A DNA stretch of 64,000 nt from Thermoactinomyces daqus. GTDB taxonomy: Bacteria; Bacillota; Bacilli; Thermoactinomycetales; Thermoactinomycetaceae. Of this stretch, positions 1 through 8,053 are shown piece by piece (the stretch's first letter is position 1; each line of letters begins with the position of its first letter). The notes below the pieces were generated by a model, which saw nothing but the letters and a program-made list of their open reading frames with translations, was not told where the DNA came from and did no database searches. Location of the stretch: positions 26,277 through 90,276 of the forward strand of contig NZ_JPST01000036.1 in assembly GCF_000763315.1 (NCBI RefSeq). Direction: 5' to 3'. The position numbers and the translations under genes are program-made.

Positions 1-655
1 AATCTTGGAACAGATTCGGGAAGTCGGAATGGATATTGATGCTGGTTTCCCGCAAAAAGAATTGATGATGACAAAACTGTCTGATGATCTATTTGTTTTG
101 CTTAGGGAATTTGCAAAATCACTGAACGACATAATTCCTGGAAAGTTGATCTTTAAAACTGTGGACATGAAGGCATTCAAAGACAAAAGCATTAAAGCAC
201 TTCATGCTGATATCATTCAAACCAAAGCTGATTTTGTTGTGGTCGATCCAGTTTATTTGATGCACCGGGAATTCAACACCAGCAGAACTGCAGGAGGAGA
301 TTTAGCAAAAACGGTTGTTGCTTTACGTGAACTTGCAGGAATAACCCAAACTGCAATTCTAACCGCAACACAAGCAGATGAGGTTGACGAAGAAGAAAAT
401 GAAAATGGTGTTCGTGAACTTAAACCACCAAAACGAAAAGATGTTAAGAAATCAAGTGAAATCAGGGATGGCAGTTCCTATGTGATTGGTTTGGATACTA
501 TTGATGGCCGTGGAATTCTTGTACCACGGAAAGCAAGAAGTGGCGGCGAAGGTGAAAGAATTGAAATCATCTTCCTTCCCAACTATGGAATCGTTCGTGA
601 ACTTCCAAGCATTGAAGAAGTTAAAGAATATTTGGCTGACAATCCATCATTCTGA
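1..655 (+). CDS. dnaB: Replicative DNA helicase, DnaB family (C-terminal part)
   Basis: C-terminal part of a DnaB/RecA-type hexameric helicase that would unwind the phage replication fork; the gene enters from the left of the window, so the TTG at base 5 is not taken as its start. Seen: a hydrophobic Walker B strand ADFVVVDPVYLM at visible residues 75-86, the ILTATQADEVD segment in the place of the DnaB glutamine motif, the SSEIRDGSSYVIGL segment where DnaB has its conserved E-x-D-A-D region, and a basic RKARSGGEGERI tail that fits the last DNA-contact strand. The Walker A half is outside the window. It is followed within 20 bases by a small gene and then a primase, the usual helicase-primase pairing. 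Family assignment is good; exact subfamily is inference. Confidence 0.75.
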   Translation, partial: ILEQIREVGMDIDAGFPQKELMMTKLSDDLFVLLREFAKSLNDIIPGKLIFKTVDMKAFKDKSIKALHADIIQTKADFVVVDPVYLMHREFNTSRTAGGDLAKTVVALRELAGITQTAILTATQADEVDEEENENGVRELKPPKRKDVKKSSEIRDGSSYVIGLDTIDGRGILVPRKARSGGEGERIEIIFLPNYGIVRELPSIEEVKEYLADNPSF

Positions 656-670
656 TAAGGAGTGGTTTAC

Positions 671-871
671 ATGAAAAAATATGATGTGGAACTTTTTTAT
701 CAAACCGCAGGTGTAACCCGTTTGACCGTTGTTCCCGTTTCTGCACAAAACAAGCAGGAAGCTGGACGAATGGCCATGATTATTTTGATAGATCAAGTTG
801 AAGACTGCAATATGGTCAGCGTGAAATATGTACACTTAGTAGGTGAAGAAAATGGCACAGATGAAACTTAA
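671..871 (+). CDS. Small hypothetical phage protein (66 aa)
   Basis: Not recognised. The ATG at 671 is preferred over an upstream in-frame GTG at 662 because a good AAGGAGTGG ribosome site lies at 657-665, six bases before the ATG. The protein is a small mixed alpha/beta chain with no membrane span or cysteine cluster. Its last 20 bases overlap the start of the primase gene, which points to translational coupling inside the helicase-primase operon. A role in replication is only inferred from that position. Confidence 0.6.
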   Translation: MKKYDVELFYQTAGVTRLTVVPVSAQNKQEAGRMAMIILIDQVEDCNMVSVKYVHLVGEENGTDET

Positions 872-1835
872 TGATCAGATTGTAGAAATTGATATTGTTT
901 CTGAGCTTGAAGAATTTGAATGGAAGTGTGCAACTTGGAAACCTGATAAATTAATTGCATGTTCCCCCTTCCGTGATGACCATTCACCTTCATTTTATGT
1001 TCGATTTGAAGATGGTGAAAAAGTTTCTGCTGGTTTTTGGCAAGATTCAGCCGGAATTGATGGTTATGAAAAAGGTGATTTTATAACTTTACTTTCATTT
1101 CTTCGGGAAGAAACACCAGAAGATGTAATTGAATATTTGCTTGAAAAATACGGTTCCAACAATGGTTCCACCTTCCAATTCAAAAAACTGAAGGTGGAAC
1201 AACAAGGAACCAGAAAACCAACCCTTCCCCATTCCTTGATTGAAGGTTTGGAACCACACAATTATCTTGTCAATCGTGGCGTTTCACCAGGGATTCAAAA
1301 AGCACTGAAAATTGGTTTTGATCCTGATAAAAATGCAGTTGCTTTGCCCTGGTTTCTTCCAAATGGTGAACTTGCAAATGTGAAATACAGACGAATTGAC
1401 AGCAAACGATTCTTTTATGCAAAAGGTGGATGGTCCATTGGAAAACTGTTATTCAACATCCAATTGTTCCATCAAAAAGATTATCTGGATCTTGCAGTGA
1501 TCACAGAAGCAGAAATTGATTCCCTTTCATGTATTGCTGCAGGTTTCCCTTCCTTGGCCGTTGGTGGTTCCAAATGGTCAAAAGAAAAAAAGGAACTAAT
1601 TTTAGGGACAAATATTAAGAAGATCATCATCGCATCAGACAATGATGCAGCAGGTGAAAATTTGAAAAGTGCAATCACGGAAAGTTTGAATGGTTATGTG
1701 CAAATTTTCCACGTTACCTTTCCAGATGATTGTAAAGATTGCAATGATGTTCTTTTGAAATATGGAAAAGAAGGTTTGAGGCGAATGATTGAACAATCAA
1801 AAGCAGTTCCGCAGTTTAAATTAAGGAGGAATTGA
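852..1835 (+). CDS. dnaG: DNA primase with TOPRIM domain
   Basis: DnaG-type primase (327 aa) making RNA primers for phage DNA synthesis. Seen: an N-terminal zinc-finger-like block with IACSPFRDDHSPSF (residues 35-48; second Cys, then His), as in CHC2-type primases, and a TOPRIM core with VITEAEID (about 214-221, acidic catalytic Glu) followed by IIIASDNDAAG (about 257-267, the DxD metal site). The chain is much shorter than bacterial DnaG (about 600 aa) and lacks a helicase-binding domain, as is common in phages. Start ATG 852 is chosen because AGGTG at 841-845 precedes it; an in-frame GTG at 843 has no spacing. It overlaps the upstream gene by 20 bases. Confidence 0.85.
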   Translation: MAQMKLNDQIVEIDIVSELEEFEWKCATWKPDKLIACSPFRDDHSPSFYVRFEDGEKVSAGFWQDSAGIDGYEKGDFITLLSFLREETPEDVIEYLLEKYGSNNGSTFQFKKLKVEQQGTRKPTLPHSLIEGLEPHNYLVNRGVSPGIQKALKIGFDPDKNAVALPWFLPNGELANVKYRRIDSKRFFYAKGGWSIGKLLFNIQLFHQKDYLDLAVITEAEIDSLSCIAAGFPSLAVGGSKWSKEKKELILGTNIKKIIIASDNDAAGENLKSAITESLNGYVQIFHVTFPDDCKDCNDVLLKYGKEGLRRMIEQSKAVPQFKLRRN

Positions 1836-1840
1836 AAAGT

Positions 1841-2149
1841 ATGGCTAAATTCAAAGGATGGGATTTTATTGAACTTGCTGACCATTGGGGTTTAGATTAT
1901 GAAGATGTTGAAGATGAATATGAATTGATCAGAGAATATATTTACTCAAAAATGACGTTTGACTATTCAGCAAGTGAACAAAGAAAAGCGGAAATGAAAC
2001 AAATTGCAGATGATATTAGAGAATATTTGAAATCATTGTCTAAATATGAAACTCATGATAAACCTGTTTGGGAAGGATTATTGAAGGTTAAAGATGATTT
2101 TACTTTTCTCAGATTTTGTGCCGATCTTTTGCACCATATGTGGATTTAA
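1841..2149 (+). CDS. Hypothetical phage protein (102 aa)
   Basis: Not recognised. An acidic, helical protein (WDFIELADHWGLDYEDVEDEY near the start) without cysteines or membrane spans. ATG 1841 is selected because AAGGAGGA at 1823-1830 is correctly spaced to it and too close to the in-frame TTG at 1832. Last gene of the helicase-primase transcript: a terminator follows six bases after the stop. Confidence 0.6.
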   Translation: MAKFKGWDFIELADHWGLDYEDVEDEYELIREYIYSKMTFDYSASEQRKAEMKQIADDIREYLKSLSKYETHDKPVWEGLLKVKDDFTFLRFCADLLHHMWI

Positions 2150-2154
2150 TCTCT

Positions 2155-2186
2155 CCCCCACTCTCCAATTGGTGGGGGAATTTTTT
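2155..2186 (+). terminator. Intrinsic terminator after primase block
   Basis: Perfect 7-bp stem CCCCCAC/GTGGGGG (2155-2161 with 2172-2178), 10-base loop, then AA and six T. Ends the plus-strand helicase-primase transcript. Confidence 0.75.
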
Positions 2187-2205
2187 ATGAAAAGGTGGTG
2201 ATTCC

Positions 2206-2829
2206 ATGAACCTAAAGGACAAGTTGAAAGATGGATTTTTTCATCTGTTGGCGAAAATGGTGGACACGGTTCCAAAGGACGGTGAACTTCATTTTGTTTC
2301 TGAAGATGATTTTAACTCGATTGAATATGAACTTTATGGTGGACACGCAACCTATATTGACTTAACTAAATTTGAAGATAAAACAAAAGATAAGGCTGAA
2401 CTTTATGATTTAAGTTCACGATCTGCACCCAAATGTTCTTTTCTTAATTGTAAAAAGAAAAAAGAACCGCCACGAATCTTCTTCCATGGCCGGTTGTATC
2501 ACCTGGATTGTTTTTTAAATGAAGAATTGATAAAAGCAGAATTAAGCGATGACATTAAACGGCTAAAAGTTCCCGTTGGAATTGTTGTTTTGAAAAATGA
2601 AAAACGAATCCCCATTCTTTGGGATTTTCGTATTGATACGATTGAAGAATACGAGCAGGCAAAGGAAGAAGGACGTACAGCGTTGTTTTTTGATCCTACA
2701 GGTTCCCCATTTTATCTGGAACCTGAAAATGTTCTTATGCTGAAACGGCCTGTAGATGCCAGCACTCATATTTGGTCACTTCCGCCCAAAGAATTGTATG
2801 ATAAAATTCGTGGAGCTGCTGATTTGTGA
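2206..2829 (+). CDS. Hypothetical phage protein with Cys/His zinc-binding pattern
   Basis: 207-aa protein, not recognised. In the middle it has CSFLNC followed about 14 residues on by HGRLYHLDC, giving a plausible four-ligand zinc site of treble-clef type; the flanks are acidic and hydrophilic. Start ATG 2206 is preceded by AAAGGTGGTG. It begins a new unit just behind a terminator, so it may be read from its own promoter or by read-through. No enzymatic motif is visible. Confidence 0.6.
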   Translation: MNLKDKLKDGFFHLLAKMVDTVPKDGELHFVSEDDFNSIEYELYGGHATYIDLTKFEDKTKDKAELYDLSSRSAPKCSFLNCKKKKEPPRIFFHGRLYHLDCFLNEELIKAELSDDIKRLKVPVGIVVLKNEKRIPILWDFRIDTIEEYEQAKEEGRTALFFDPTGSPFYLEPENVLMLKRPVDASTHIWSLPPKELYDKIRGAADL

Positions 2830-2891
2830 GGACATAAATATTTAGGATAATGCGAATATAAAAATGAAAAGGAAAAAGGAGTTGGGTAATC

Positions 2892-3152
2892 ATGAAAAAA
2901 TCATTTTTTGAATGTCCCAATTGTGGGCAACATAAACTTGAAAAGCACGGAAAGAAATGGGCATTGTCCGTTTTTGGTGTTGCCGGTTTAATCGGTTGCG
3001 TTATTACACTTGGAGTTTTCTTCTTCATTTACCTTCCTGTTTTACTTTGTATTGTTCTATTTAAGAAAGAAAATTACAGGTGTAGATATTGTAAAGTGTT
3101 AATTCACGAGTCTGAATATAATAAAATGATTAACCAGAATATCAATGGATAA
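2892..3152 (+). CDS. Zinc-ribbon membrane protein
   Basis: 86-aa protein. It opens with CPNCGQHKLEK, has a hydrophobic segment of about 35 residues (about residues 25-58, enough for one long or two short membrane passes), then closes with CRYCKVLI, so two CxxC knuckles flank a membrane span. This resembles small zinc-ribbon membrane proteins seen in phages and bacteria; the function is unknown. AAAAAGGAG upstream supports ATG 2892. A strong terminator follows directly. Confidence 0.6.
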   Translation: MKKSFFECPNCGQHKLEKHGKKWALSVFGVAGLIGCVITLGVFFFIYLPVLLCIVLFKKENYRCRYCKVLIHESEYNKMINQNING

Positions 3153-3157
3153 TAACG

Positions 3158-3191
3158 GTTCCCCACAAAACAAACTGGTGGGGAACTTTTT
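3158..3191 (+). terminator. Intrinsic terminator
   Basis: Perfect 9-bp stem GTTCCCCAC/GTGGGGAAC (3158-3166 with 3178-3186) followed by five T. Confidence 0.8.
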
Positions 3192-3213
3192 CCATTTAAA
3201 GGAGGTTTGCCAA

Positions 3214-3360
3214 TTGGAAATTATACGTGCTGTCATTGGAAACCTGAAGCATGAAGGAGTTGAACTTGAACTGGATGAATTGCAGATGTTGCAGAAATTG
3301 ATTGATGGTGAAATTTCTGAAGAAGAATTTGATCAGTGGGCAATTGAAAAGGTTATGTAA
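3214..3360 (+). CDS. Small SHOCT-like hypothetical protein (48 aa)
   Basis: A short gene starting at TTG 3214, fixed by AAAGGAGG at 3198-3205 eight bases upstream; longer in-frame starts would run through the preceding terminator. The C-terminal half (LQKLIDGEISEEEFDQW) resembles the short SHOCT-type helical hairpin found at the ends of many bacterial and phage proteins. Last plus-strand gene before the convergent lysis operon. Confidence 0.55.
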   Translation: MEIIRAVIGNLKHEGVELELDELQMLQKLIDGEISEEEFDQWAIEKVM

Positions 3361-3365
3361 ATGCA

Positions 3366-3396
3366 GGCAGGGGATTTTCCCTGCCACTTTTTTTTT
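3366..3396 (+). terminator. Intrinsic terminator closing the plus-strand block
   Basis: 7-bp stem GGCAGGG/CCCTGCC (3366-3372 with 3379-3385), 6-base loop and a nine-T run from 3388. The stop codon of the convergent holin gene sits inside the T run. Confidence 0.8.
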
Positions 3397-3574
3397 ATTT
3401 TTCCCCGTCAATGATTCCGGCCAGAACAGCCACATAAAGAACTGCTTCCACAATTTTATTGTATTGTTCATCAACAACGTTGACGTTCAATTGGTGCAGA
3501 ATCAACAATACCAAAGAAGCAAACGCTACCCACAATGTTTTAGACCGCAAACGTCCTTTCAATTTTTCCCACAT
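3395..3574 (-). CDS. Phage holin (phi LC3 / Phage_holin_1 type)
   Basis: 59-aa membrane protein. Residues 14-28 (LWVAFASLVLLILHQ) and 42-55 (VEAVLYVAVLAGII) form two membrane segments, and the family hallmark SKTLWVAFASLV followed by a C-terminal GIIDGEK is present. It would oligomerise in the cell membrane at the end of infection and release the amidase. Its ATG overlaps the amidase stop codon by one base (TAATG), so translation is coupled. A second holin-like gene (4,624-4,839) lies upstream of the amidase. Confidence 0.8.
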   Translation of the reverse strand: MWEKLKGRLRSKTLWVAFASLVLLILHQLNVNVVDEQYNKIVEAVLYVAVLAGIIDGEK

Positions 3575-4464
3575 TAATAATCAATCCTTTCAATTTTGAT
3601 TTCTTTTGCTTTATTATCTTTAATGGCATCTGCAATTGCTTTCAAAACATTGACATCAATCGCAGATGTCATAACATTTTTGCCATCAACGGTTACATCA
3701 TAAGCAGGTTCCCTTTTCTGTTGTGGTTTTTCATCCGGGAACATAGCGTAATATGTTTTTTCGCCGACAATGCCGTCAGCAACCAAGCCTTTTCCTGCAG
3801 GAACTGCTTTTCCATTTTCATCATGCAAGGATTGCCACATTTTCACATCAGCTTCAGTTGCAGGACCAAACAAACCATCAACCACTTTACACTTCAATCT
3901 TTCTTGAATTTTCTTCACAACTGTACCTTTAGCACCTTTGGCAATTGGAAGAACATTATCTTCAATATATTGGATCGAAGGAGAAACAGAAGCTCCTTTA
4001 ATTTGTTGAACAAAAGAATCCCAATAAGTCAAAATATGGCGTGGACAATTTTTCCCACTCCAATGCTGATGTGGAACCACCCGGTCAATTGGAATATTAT
4101 GTTTGCTCATCAATTGGCGAATCAACCAGATGGCGTTAGATTTTGCTTTTTCAAAATCCCCATCAGAGTTTACGCAAATTTCCACAGCAAGAGATTGACG
4201 GTTTCCGGTGCCGTTATGACCATCACCAGCATGCCATGCAACCTCATCATCGGGGATCGACTGCCATATTTCGTGGTCGTCAACTGTATAATGCCATGAA
4301 GCTGTGCGTGAGTTTCCGTTATATTGCAATCTGGCATGTGCTGCCGCTGTAGCCCCTTTGCTCGTATTGTCGGTTTCATGAACCGTGATGTAGTGCGGAA
4401 CCAATTTAATTCCCGGTCGTGTTTCTGTGAGACTTTTGGGAATGAACAATTGTTTTATTTCCAT
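3574..4464 (-). CDS. Endolysin: N-acetylmuramoyl-L-alanine amidase with peptidoglycan-binding domain
   Basis: 296-aa cell-wall hydrolase. Domain order: an Amidase_2 (zinc amidase) fold over residues 15-150 with ITVHETDN, SWHYTVDD, VAWHAGDG and the late zinc ligands PHQHWSGKNCPRH; a PG_binding_1 repeat domain (about 170-245, GAKGTVVKKIQERL and VDGLFGPATEADVKMWQ); and a short basic C-terminal helix. It cuts the bond between muramic acid and L-Ala to lyse the host. No signal peptide is seen, consistent with holin-dependent release. Lies between two holin-like genes. Confidence 0.9.
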   Translation of the reverse strand: MEIKQLFIPKSLTETRPGIKLVPHYITVHETDNTSKGATAAAHARLQYNGNSRTASWHYTVDDHEIWQSIPDDEVAWHAGDGHNGTGNRQSLAVEICVNSDGDFEKAKSNAIWLIRQLMSKHNIPIDRVVPHQHWSGKNCPRHILTYWDSFVQQIKGASVSPSIQYIEDNVLPIAKGAKGTVVKKIQERLKCKVVDGLFGPATEADVKMWQSLHDENGKAVPAGKGLVADGIVGEKTYYAMFPDEKPQQKREPAYDVTVDGKNVMTSAIDVNVLKAIADAIKDNKAKEIKIERIDY

Positions 4465-4562
4465 ATCATCACCCCATGTTGATTTTTTTCAATTTTATGA
4501 CACCTAATAACTGAATCGCTTTTGTTGCATCACCCCTTTCACTTCACTTATTTTCATGTTAA

Positions 4563-4621
4563 AATTAAAATCGGCAATCACAATTTTGTCTCCATTCCCC
4601 CAAGAATGGTTTGTGATTGCC
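4563..4621 (-). terminator. Hairpin terminator between BhlA holin and amidase genes
   Basis: Perfect 11-bp inverted repeat GGCAATCACAA/TTGTGATTGCC (4573-4583 with 4611-4621) around a 27-base loop, with a T-rich run on the minus strand beyond it (4562-4570). It would act on transcripts coming from the late operon, possibly as a partial terminator in front of the lysis genes. Confidence 0.6.
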
Positions 4622-4623
4622 TT

Positions 4624-4839
4624 TTAATCCCCACTCACTTTTTCCCTGATCTTATCAACATCTTCTGCCAACTTTTCAAGATTCCAACTTAACTTTTCAA
4701 AATTATCCGACATTTCATCAATGAAATTCATAAGTTTTTCTTCTCGTTTTTCTGCTTGTCTCAAAGTGTACAACAAAAGAAACACAAATAATGTTGCCCA
4801 AACACCATTGTTTTTCACAATATCAAGTAAAACTTCCAC
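4624..4839 (-). CDS. bhlA: BhlA/UviB-type holin-like protein
   Basis: 71-aa protein with one N-terminal membrane span (VWATLFVFLLLYTL, about residues 13-26) followed by a basic turn RQAEKREEK and an amphipathic coiled-coil tail. This matches the BhlA/UviB holin-like family of Bacillus and Clostridium phages, which form membrane lesions or regulate holins. Located just upstream of the endolysin in the late transcript. Confidence 0.75.
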   Translation of the reverse strand: MEVLLDIVKNNGVWATLFVFLLLYTLRQAEKREEKLMNFIDEMSDNFEKLSWNLEKLAEDVDKIREKVSGD

Positions 4840-4851
4840 AATTACACCACC

Positions 4852-5211
4852 TTAACCACCTAACGCAGCAATTCTTGCTTCTAATTGATCAATTCTTTGT
4901 GTTAAGGTTTTAATAGTTTCTTGGGTTTTTGTATCGATAGTTGCAGGTTCAGGATCAATATTTTCAAGAATATTAACCCTTCTATTTATGGTTTTGCAAC
5001 TATCCGACAAATCAGCAGTTTTGATTGTATCATTTATCGGATCACCAACTTCAACAGAAAAATCATCAGGAACAATTAGAACTTGGCTTTTTGCACCAAA
5101 AATTGCATTTGCATGGTTGTTCCAGTAAATGTTTTGGTCTTCAATTTCAACATTTTGAGCATCAATTATATAGGAAATGACGGTACAACCGTCATGGAAA
5201 ACAATTTTCAT
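4852..5211 (-). CDS. Small tail/baseplate-associated protein with C-terminal coiled coil
   Basis: About 119 aa. The N-terminal half is beta-rich (KIVFHDGCTVISYIID); the end has heptad-like ETIKTLTQRIDQLEARI, a short coiled coil as in the small proteins encoded between tail-spike and lysis genes of Firmicute siphophages. ATG 5211 is favoured by GGTAGGTG seven bases ahead; the in-frame GTG at 5220 is inside that ribosome site. Exact role unknown. Confidence 0.6.
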   Translation of the reverse strand: MKIVFHDGCTVISYIIDAQNVEIEDQNIYWNNHANAIFGAKSQVLIVPDDFSVEVGDPINDTIKTADLSDSCKTINRRVNILENIDPEPATIDTKTQETIKTLTQRIDQLEARIAALGG

Positions 5212-5220
5212 AATCAACAC

Positions 5221-8052
5221 CTACCAAGTAATTTCAAGTGTTGCTGTTGGTTCCATTGAAGCATAATAATATTGTGAAGTATTTGACGTGTAAATTGCAA
5301 TTCCCTTTGCCGTTCCATCCCTCAAAGCATTTGCAAAGGAAATGGGAAGATTCACCCACTTTTCTTCACCTGAATCAAAGTTTGCAAGATTTCCCGCACT
5401 ATTTGAAAGTGTGGGTTCACCGCCGGTTGCACTGGATAAATTGTGTGTCCAGAAATACAAAGGGATTGGTTTGTAATATCCTCCTTTTGACTGCCTTTTT
5501 AGTTTAACCCTGATTGATTTTGGTGTTTTTCCTGCTAGTGTATTTTTTATGTCTTCGTAGTCGAAGAACCACAAACCCTTGTGGTTTCCTGCTGGTGACC
5601 AACTTCCACCATCTCCTTGTTTTGGGTTGTTCGCATTCCAACCATAAACCGTATCCCAAGATTTTGTGGCTGTTGCATTCCACGTTTTCTTTCCAGGAAC
5701 TGAAGTTGATGGTGCAATTCCACCACTATTTGGTTCTGACCAACTACCATAAACAACCCCACCATTGATTTGAATCATTTCATTTGCAGCGTTTGCTGCT
5801 GACGGTCTTGTTCCATATCCTGCAATTTTCCCTGTGTCTGATGCCTTCATAGCATTATAAGATGTGGTTCCTGAGCAATCGACAACCTTAATTAAACCAC
5901 CAAAAACAGCATAAATCAGTGAATCAGTTGCACCGTAACATTCAGTGTTCAGAATTGTCATATTCGCACCTTCAGAAGCAGCACAAAACAATGCTTTATT
6001 GCTTGCTTGAAGTATCATTGAATCGACAACCACCCAGTTTGAAACTAGTGTTCTAACACATGCATATGGACCACTATCTTCTGGATGGGTTTCACCAGTA
6101 TGAACAATTGTTCCATTTTGAATGGTGATTCTTTGAATGCATGATGCAATTCGTATATAACCATTCACGGTTGATCCACCAAAATCAATTTCTACGATTC
6201 CACTCCCTGATTTACCTTTTAATTCAATCACTTCATTCAATGTGGAATTTGGAGCAACTTCAATTGAAATATATCCTTCATTAATTTCTGGAATCATATA
6301 AACTGCTTTTTGTAGTGATTTGAAAGCAGTTTGCCATGATAAACCGTCATTATTATCTGAACCGTTGGCAGGATCAACATAATAATGGATTGTTCCGAAA
6401 TTCTTTGTCACAACATTATTTCCAGTCAATGTTCCCACAAACAATTTATCAAAACCAACCGTTTCAGCATCCATTTGGCAAACAATCTCATCTTCAGCAT
6501 TCATCAAATAAAACTTTCCATCTTTTCCTATTCCGTCAACAACGCCACCCAAGTACAATTCCCCACCACGAACACGGTCAGCCAACATTGTTCCAGCCAC
6601 AATTTTATCAGCAAATGCACCGTCACCTGTTAGGAAAGTTCCATTGGAAAAATCCCAACCTGCTGCAGTTGCTGGATCATTGGCAGGATTCCTTGTGTTT
6701 GATAGTGCAATGATTCCATTGTTCAAAAGAATTGCTTTTGTAGGATTGTTGTCTGGTGCTTTGTCCAACAATAAGATTCCATCATTTGTTTGCCTGACGG
6801 TTCCAGCACCACCAATAACTTCATTCTGAAGTGCGTCAATGTAACCATCCAACCAGGAAGTGTTAATGGTTCTGTCTTGTTGTCTTTTTTCATTATCATA
6901 ATTACGTTCAGCATCTTGGAATGCATTTTGAACGTTTCCCATTGTGATTTTGGTGTTGTTTGGTTCCAACAAATCCCGTTCTAATTCCATTACACGTGCC
7001 GTCAATCTCAATTCCGGTTTAAACTTCTTATCAATAACTGCAACCGTGTCACCCAATCGAACAACTTCATGTTCATATCCTTTAGCACTTTCAAGATCAA
7101 CAACTTCTAATTCATAAGTAACCACTGAATTTTTCATTTCTTGAAGTGCATCCCAAGTTTTTTGTAGAAGAGCAGCCGGGTCTTCTTCATCCGGGAATTC
7201 AACAATTCTTGTTCTGTGAATCAATCCACCTTGACCATCGGGACGGCCAAATTGTTGTAATGCAATTGGGTCACTTACCCAATCTTGCCCTGCTGGTTTA
7301 TCTGCAGGATCACCATTGGATTTTGACCAAACCACATCCGAAAAATCTAACTTCCTTCCATAACCAGTTCCATCTTCAGTTTCTACACCTTTCCCACGTC
7401 CAACAAGTGCGGTTACAAGATTTGCTGTATAAACCTTTCGGTTAACATGCGTTAAATCTTTTCCGTAAACAAATCTTTTTCCACGATTTGTTCCCCGTTG
7501 TGCCAATAAATCAACATACCTTGCAGTAATTTTGTTTCCCGTGAACTCCGTTCTGAATTGCAATTCCCCACCAAAAAGATCAACCACTTCATGAATGCAT
7601 TCCAGCACGGATTTATTATAGAAAACATGGGTGTTGATTCCGGCGACAGTTACATTTCCAACTGACCATCTTGTTCCTTGCAGGATTTGATTCAACATAT
7701 AAGCCGCATCACGGTTTTCCGGCCTAATGTCCCTAATCACATAATCATTCAATTCTAAACTGGAAGATTCACAGGTCACACGTTTGAAAAGACCGTCAGC
7801 ATGTTCATCTTCAATGTGTCGAATCACAAATTCATTCCAATTCCCATCCAAATCTTGATATAAAACAATGTTTTCTTCAATCAAAAATTCTGCTTTTTCG
7901 TGGTCTGCTGGTATTGTGAAATCAAGATAATTTTCCCCGTTAATTTCTTCATGGTGAATTGCATCAATCAAATCGGAAGCGGTTCCCCGATTTTGGAGAA
8001 CCGCCACAATTTTTTCATCACGATCTAAAACCCATAGTTTTAAATTTGCCAT
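5221..8052 (-). CDS. Tal / phage tail spike protein (Prophage_tail) with beta-helix and distal domain
   Basis: About 943 aa. Residues 1-380 form the baseplate hub domain found in the Prophage_tail (tail-endopeptidase/gp44-like) family. A linker and helical part (NAFQDAERNYDNEKRQQD) leads into a segment with the VDPANGSDNNDGLSW signature that precedes right-handed parallel beta-helices, then repeated short strands (about 640-760), and a C-terminal beta-sandwich rich in Trp and Tyr that is probably a receptor-binding head. It would sit at the tail tip and bind the cell surface; no peptidase catalytic set is evident. ATG 8052 has AAAGGTGG seven bases upstream; Dit ends two bases before it. Confidence 0.75.
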   Translation of the reverse strand: MANLKLWVLDRDEKIVAVLQNRGTASDLIDAIHHEEINGENYLDFTIPADHEKAEFLIEENIVLYQDLDGNWNEFVIRHIEDEHADGLFKRVTCESSSLELNDYVIRDIRPENRDAAYMLNQILQGTRWSVGNVTVAGINTHVFYNKSVLECIHEVVDLFGGELQFRTEFTGNKITARYVDLLAQRGTNRGKRFVYGKDLTHVNRKVYTANLVTALVGRGKGVETEDGTGYGRKLDFSDVVWSKSNGDPADKPAGQDWVSDPIALQQFGRPDGQGGLIHRTRIVEFPDEEDPAALLQKTWDALQEMKNSVVTYELEVVDLESAKGYEHEVVRLGDTVAVIDKKFKPELRLTARVMELERDLLEPNNTKITMGNVQNAFQDAERNYDNEKRQQDRTINTSWLDGYIDALQNEVIGGAGTVRQTNDGILLLDKAPDNNPTKAILLNNGIIALSNTRNPANDPATAAGWDFSNGTFLTGDGAFADKIVAGTMLADRVRGGELYLGGVVDGIGKDGKFYLMNAEDEIVCQMDAETVGFDKLFVGTLTGNNVVTKNFGTIHYYVDPANGSDNNDGLSWQTAFKSLQKAVYMIPEINEGYISIEVAPNSTLNEVIELKGKSGSGIVEIDFGGSTVNGYIRIASCIQRITIQNGTIVHTGETHPEDSGPYACVRTLVSNWVVVDSMILQASNKALFCAASEGANMTILNTECYGATDSLIYAVFGGLIKVVDCSGTTSYNAMKASDTGKIAGYGTRPSAANAANEMIQINGGVVYGSWSEPNSGGIAPSTSVPGKKTWNATATKSWDTVYGWNANNPKQGDGGSWSPAGNHKGLWFFDYEDIKNTLAGKTPKSIRVKLKRQSKGGYYKPIPLYFWTHNLSSATGGEPTLSNSAGNLANFDSGEEKWVNLPISFANALRDGTAKGIAIYTSNTSQYYYASMEPTATLEITW

Positions 8053-8053
8053 A